Origin: Chloroflexota bacterium
GTDB lineage: Bacteria; Chloroflexota; Limnocylindria; Limnocylindrales; CSP1-4
Assembly: GCA_021812735.1 (NCBI GenBank)
Contig: JAKAMV010000378.1
Coordinates: 1-8,629 of the forward strand
Direction of reading: 5' to 3'
Length of the DNA: 8,629 bases
Shown: positions 5,270 to 8,629 of the stretch, piece by piece
How the letters are laid out: each line of letters opens with the position of its first letter
Numbering within the stretch: the stretch's first letter is position 1
Position numbers and translations under genes: made by a program
The notes under the pieces: generated by a model
Seen by the model: only the letters and a program-made list of their open reading frames with translations
Told to the model about the DNA's origin: nothing
Databases searched by the model: none

Positions 5270-5950
5270 ATGGCCGCCGACCCCCGCGCCTTCGTCCTGC
5301 GCCACACGCGCCTGCGCCCGGTGCCCGGCGCGGAGCACCTGCGGCTCCACCTCGCCGACGAGGTGCTGCCGCTCTGGCGCGCGACGCAGATTGAGACCGG
5401 CGACGCGGACGCGCCGCTCCCCTACTGGGCGTTCGCCTGGGCTGGCGGCCTCGCGCTGGCGCGCTACCTGCACGAGCACACCGAGCGCGTGGCGGGCCGG
5501 CGCGTCTTCGATGTGGCGAGCGGGTCCGGGCTGTGCGCCGTGGCCGCGCTGGAGGCTGGCGCCGCGGCCGCGGCCGCGGCCGACATCGACCGCTTCAGCT
5601 GGGCCGTGATCCCGCTCAACGCGAGGGCAGCCGGACGCCGGATCTCGGTCGTCCGCCGGGACGTGCTCGACGACGACCCGCCCGACGCGGACCTGGTCCT
5701 GGCCGGCGACACCTGGTACGAGACCGGCTTGGCGAGCCGCCTCTGGCCCTGGCTTCGCCGCTGCCGAGCGGCGGGGCTCGACGTGCTCGTGGGCGATCGC
5801 GGGCGCGCCTACCTGCCGGCAGACGGCCTGGTCGGCCTGGCGACGTACGACGTCCGGACCACGACCGAGCTGGAGGACCGGGCGCAGAAGACCGCCCGCG
5901 TGTTCGAGCTGACGGTGCCCCCCGCGGCTAGCCGATCGTGCCGAGGTTGA
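5270..5950 (+). CDS. Class I SAM-dependent methyltransferase, ETF-beta lysine methyltransferase-like
   Basis: A 226-residue SAM-dependent methyltransferase. FVLRHTRLRPVPG at 8–20, PYWAFAWAGG at 51–60 and the glycine-rich SAM loop FDVASGSG at 80–87 resemble, as I remember them, bacterial relatives of METTL20/ETFBKMT, which trimethylates lysines of electron-transfer flavoprotein beta. Asp105 and Asp107 (ADID) fit the acidic residue that holds the SAM ribose, and LVLAGDTWYE (142–151) fits the DxxYE-like motif IV of this protein-lysine group. A seven-alanine run (98–104) follows the SAM loop. The start ATG has a -10 box 6 nt upstream and no Shine–Dalgarno. The gene diverges from a thioesterase, consistent with a link to acyl-CoA metabolism, where ETF works. 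L11-type (PrmA) or another protein methyltransferase is the alternative. The last 23 bp overlap the convergent gene. Confidence 0.82.
   Translation: MAADPRAFVLRHTRLRPVPGAEHLRLHLADEVLPLWRATQIETGDADAPLPYWAFAWAGGLALARYLHEHTERVAGRRVFDVASGSGLCAVAALEAGAAAAAAADIDRFSWAVIPLNARAAGRRISVVRRDVLDDDPPDADLVLAGDTWYETGLASRLWPWLRRCRAAGLDVLVGDRGRAYLPADGLVGLATYDVRTTTELEDRAQKTARVFELTVPPAASRSCRG
5561..5581 (+). repeat. GCCGCG microsatellite encoding seven alanines
   Basis: Alternating GCC and GCG codons give a 6-bp repeat, three copies plus GCC, in the methyltransferase gene. The tract is self-complementary and prone to slippage by whole alanine pairs, which would keep the frame. Confidence 0.7.
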
Positions 5951-6854
5951 CCACTGCCGAGGTTGGCGTCGAGTCGTTCGCGTGGTGCTCGTCGACCTCG
6001 TAGAGGACCTTCGTGCCGTCGATGTTCGGGCCGACGTACACGACAGGGATGGTGTGCTTGCCCGATGCGTCCCGCTTGGCCTGGGACTGCGTGAACGAGG
6101 CGTCCATCATGGGGCCAAGGGCAGGCTCAAGACTGCCGCCGCTCAGGAGAGTGCTGCGCACCTTGGGTCCGAGCCCGCCCATGTGCCCGACGACCTTGTC
6201 GACCGCCGCCTGCTTGGCCGCCGGGATCGAGCTGCCCTCGGACCAGTCCTCGCCCGCCGCCTGGTTGATCGCGCGCTTGGCCGCGAGGCCGGTCAGGCTC
6301 CAGCCCTCGTCGAGGTCGCTGACGTGCTGCGACTCCGCGAACGCGATGTTGTTGGCCGCGCCGCCGCTGACCCGGATGTAGTACCCCTTCCCTGGATGAT
6401 CGGGATGCGGCTGCGGCATCTTGTAGCCTTCGTCGTTCTCGGGCGTGGCGAGCACCGGCCACGCCGCGCCGACGGCATCGGTTGCCCGAGGCCGGGCCTG
6501 GTGGCGGAACGGCGGAATGAAACTCCGACTGTATTCGAGGACGAACGATGGCCACGTCCCGATGTCGTTGTGGGCGTACCACGTCTGGCCCATCACCGCC
6601 GGGAACTGCGGATGCCGGCCGAACCTCCAGGAGCCAGAGTCCAGGGCGTCCGCGCCGGGAGGCGGCTCGAAGACTGGTGGACCGCCGTCCTTGCCCAGCA
6701 ACTGGACCACGGCCCGATTCCCGGCCGTCGCCTGAAGGTCGAGCAGCGCCTGGACAACCGCAGGGTGGCCCGTCTCAAGGCCGGCGTCATCGAGCCGGCC
6801 CTCGACGGAGGGCCCGTGATCGTGTGCCGCTGAGGCCGCCACGCGCTCGTCCAC
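5928..6854 (-). CDS. Unrecognised protein with N-terminal LQ-x3-GN-x-AV-x2-LL motif (eCIS-associated type)
   Basis: The 308-residue product is not recognised as a whole. Near the N-terminus, LQATAGNRAVVQLL (40–53) matches the short motif found at the start of many DUF4157 and other proteins linked to extracellular contractile injection systems. A proline-rich linker (about 57–67) leads to a C-terminal region of about 240 residues with no signal peptide or membrane segment. Notable polar clusters are WYAHNDIG (92–99), AESQHVSDLDEGW (173–185), which could be a metal or catalytic site, and EVDEHH near the end. The usual DUF4157 HExxH-type motif is absent. The GTG at 6854 is chosen because AAGGGAG lies 5 nt upstream; the frame is open to 7064 but that would overlap the ATPase. 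GC in sampled lines is 60–65%, against about 77% in neighbours. No injection-system genes are visible in the window. The C-terminus overlaps the convergent methyltransferase gene by 23 bp. Confidence 0.75.
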   Translation of the reverse strand: MDERVAASAAHDHGPSVEGRLDDAGLETGHPAVVQALLDLQATAGNRAVVQLLGKDGGPPVFEPPPGADALDSGSWRFGRHPQFPAVMGQTWYAHNDIGTWPSFVLEYSRSFIPPFRHQARPRATDAVGAAWPVLATPENDEGYKMPQPHPDHPGKGYYIRVSGGAANNIAFAESQHVSDLDEGWSLTGLAAKRAINQAAGEDWSEGSSIPAAKQAAVDKVVGHMGGLGPKVRSTLLSGGSLEPALGPMMDASFTQSQAKRDASGKHTIPVVYVGPNIDGTKVLYEVDEHHANDSTPTSAVVNLGTIG

Positions 6855-6859
6855 GCGAA

Positions 6860-6866
6860 CTCCCTT
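6860..6866 (-). promoter_or_regulatory. Ribosome binding site fixing the GTG start at 6854
   Basis: AAGGGAG on the minus strand, with a 5-nt spacer (TTCGC) to GTG. It is among the strongest Shine–Dalgarno matches in the window. No T-A-x-x-x-T -10 box occurs in the 157-bp gap to the ATPase gene, because that gap lacks TA on this strand; the gene may be read from upstream. Confidence 0.65.
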
Positions 6867-6936
6867 GCGCCTGCGGGCGGACACGCTGTCGCGCCGGGGC
6901 TGCACCGAGGATGACGCCCCTGACGCCGACCGTCCA

Positions 6937-6974
6937 CGACCGAAGGGGGCACGGTCGCTGCCCGACGGGGCAGC
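6937..6974 (-). terminator. Adjacent GC-rich hairpins downstream of the Cu+ ATPase gene
   Basis: Reading the minus strand after the ATPase stop, GCTGCCC-CGTC-GGGCAGC (6957–6974) is a perfect 7-bp stem with a tetraloop. It is directly followed by CGACCG with a 9-nt loop and CGGTCG (6937–6957). Neither has a T-tract. They could attenuate or end ATPase transcription before the downstream gene, or protect a 3' end. Confidence 0.4.
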
Positions 6975-7011
6975 ACTGGACGGACGCACGATGCGCCGGA
7001 GGTCCAATCGG

Positions 7012-8629
<1,618 letters not shown>

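Noticed and set aside
5939..5965. 11-bp direct repeat TGCCGAGGTTG, two copies 16 bp apart
   Set aside because: Lies at the end of a coding sequence with no matching partner elsewhere and no mobile gene beside it; probably chance rather than an attachment site or target duplication.

Overview
The window is GC-rich, gene-dense bacterial DNA with seven complete protein genes, one gene cut by the right edge, and short intergenic gaps. GC richness, frequent GTG/TTG starts, several apparently leaderless genes and a fabD–KAS–KAS order resembling the mycobacterial fabD–acpM–kasA–kasB operon suggest an actinomycete or a high-GC Chloroflexota-like lineage. I cannot settle the phylum from the sequence alone.

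Region 1 (2–4695) concerns fatty-acid synthesis. A MarR-family regulator (minus strand) diverges across 102 bp from fabD (malonyl-CoA:ACP transacylase). Two tandem beta-ketoacyl-ACP synthases follow fabD. The regulator carries a long N-terminal extension made of nine seven-residue repeats. The intergenic region holds a good sigma-70-like promoter for the regulator, an inverted repeat over its -35 element, and a leaderless-type -10 box just before fabD. This suggests a FabT-like arrangement in which a MarR protein governs the adjacent fab genes. No acyl carrier protein gene lies among the three fab genes. The first KAS keeps the Cys-His-His triad and Lys but has altered gating loops; the second looks like a canonical FabF.

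Region 2 (4683–5950) has a hot-dog-fold acyl-CoA thioesterase converging on the second KAS with a 4-bp gap, under a long inverted repeat that could be a shared terminator. The thioesterase diverges across 42 bp from a class I methyltransferase resembling the ETF-beta lysine methyltransferase family. Both genes look leaderless, with facing -10 boxes. If the assignments hold, this stretch too is linked to acyl-CoA and lipid metabolism.

Region 3 (5928–8629, minus strand) has a P1B-type Cu+ ATPase (CopA-like, 5' end outside the window) with an unusual C-terminal extension: one extra membrane segment plus a degenerate cupredoxin-like domain. Downstream is an unrecognised protein whose N-terminus carries the LQ-x3-GN-x-AV-x2-LL motif seen at the start of many proteins associated with extracellular contractile injection systems. 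That gene has visibly lower GC than its neighbours.

I saw no RNA genes, CRISPR arrays, insertion sequences or origins. No stretch longer than 300 bases lacks a gene.
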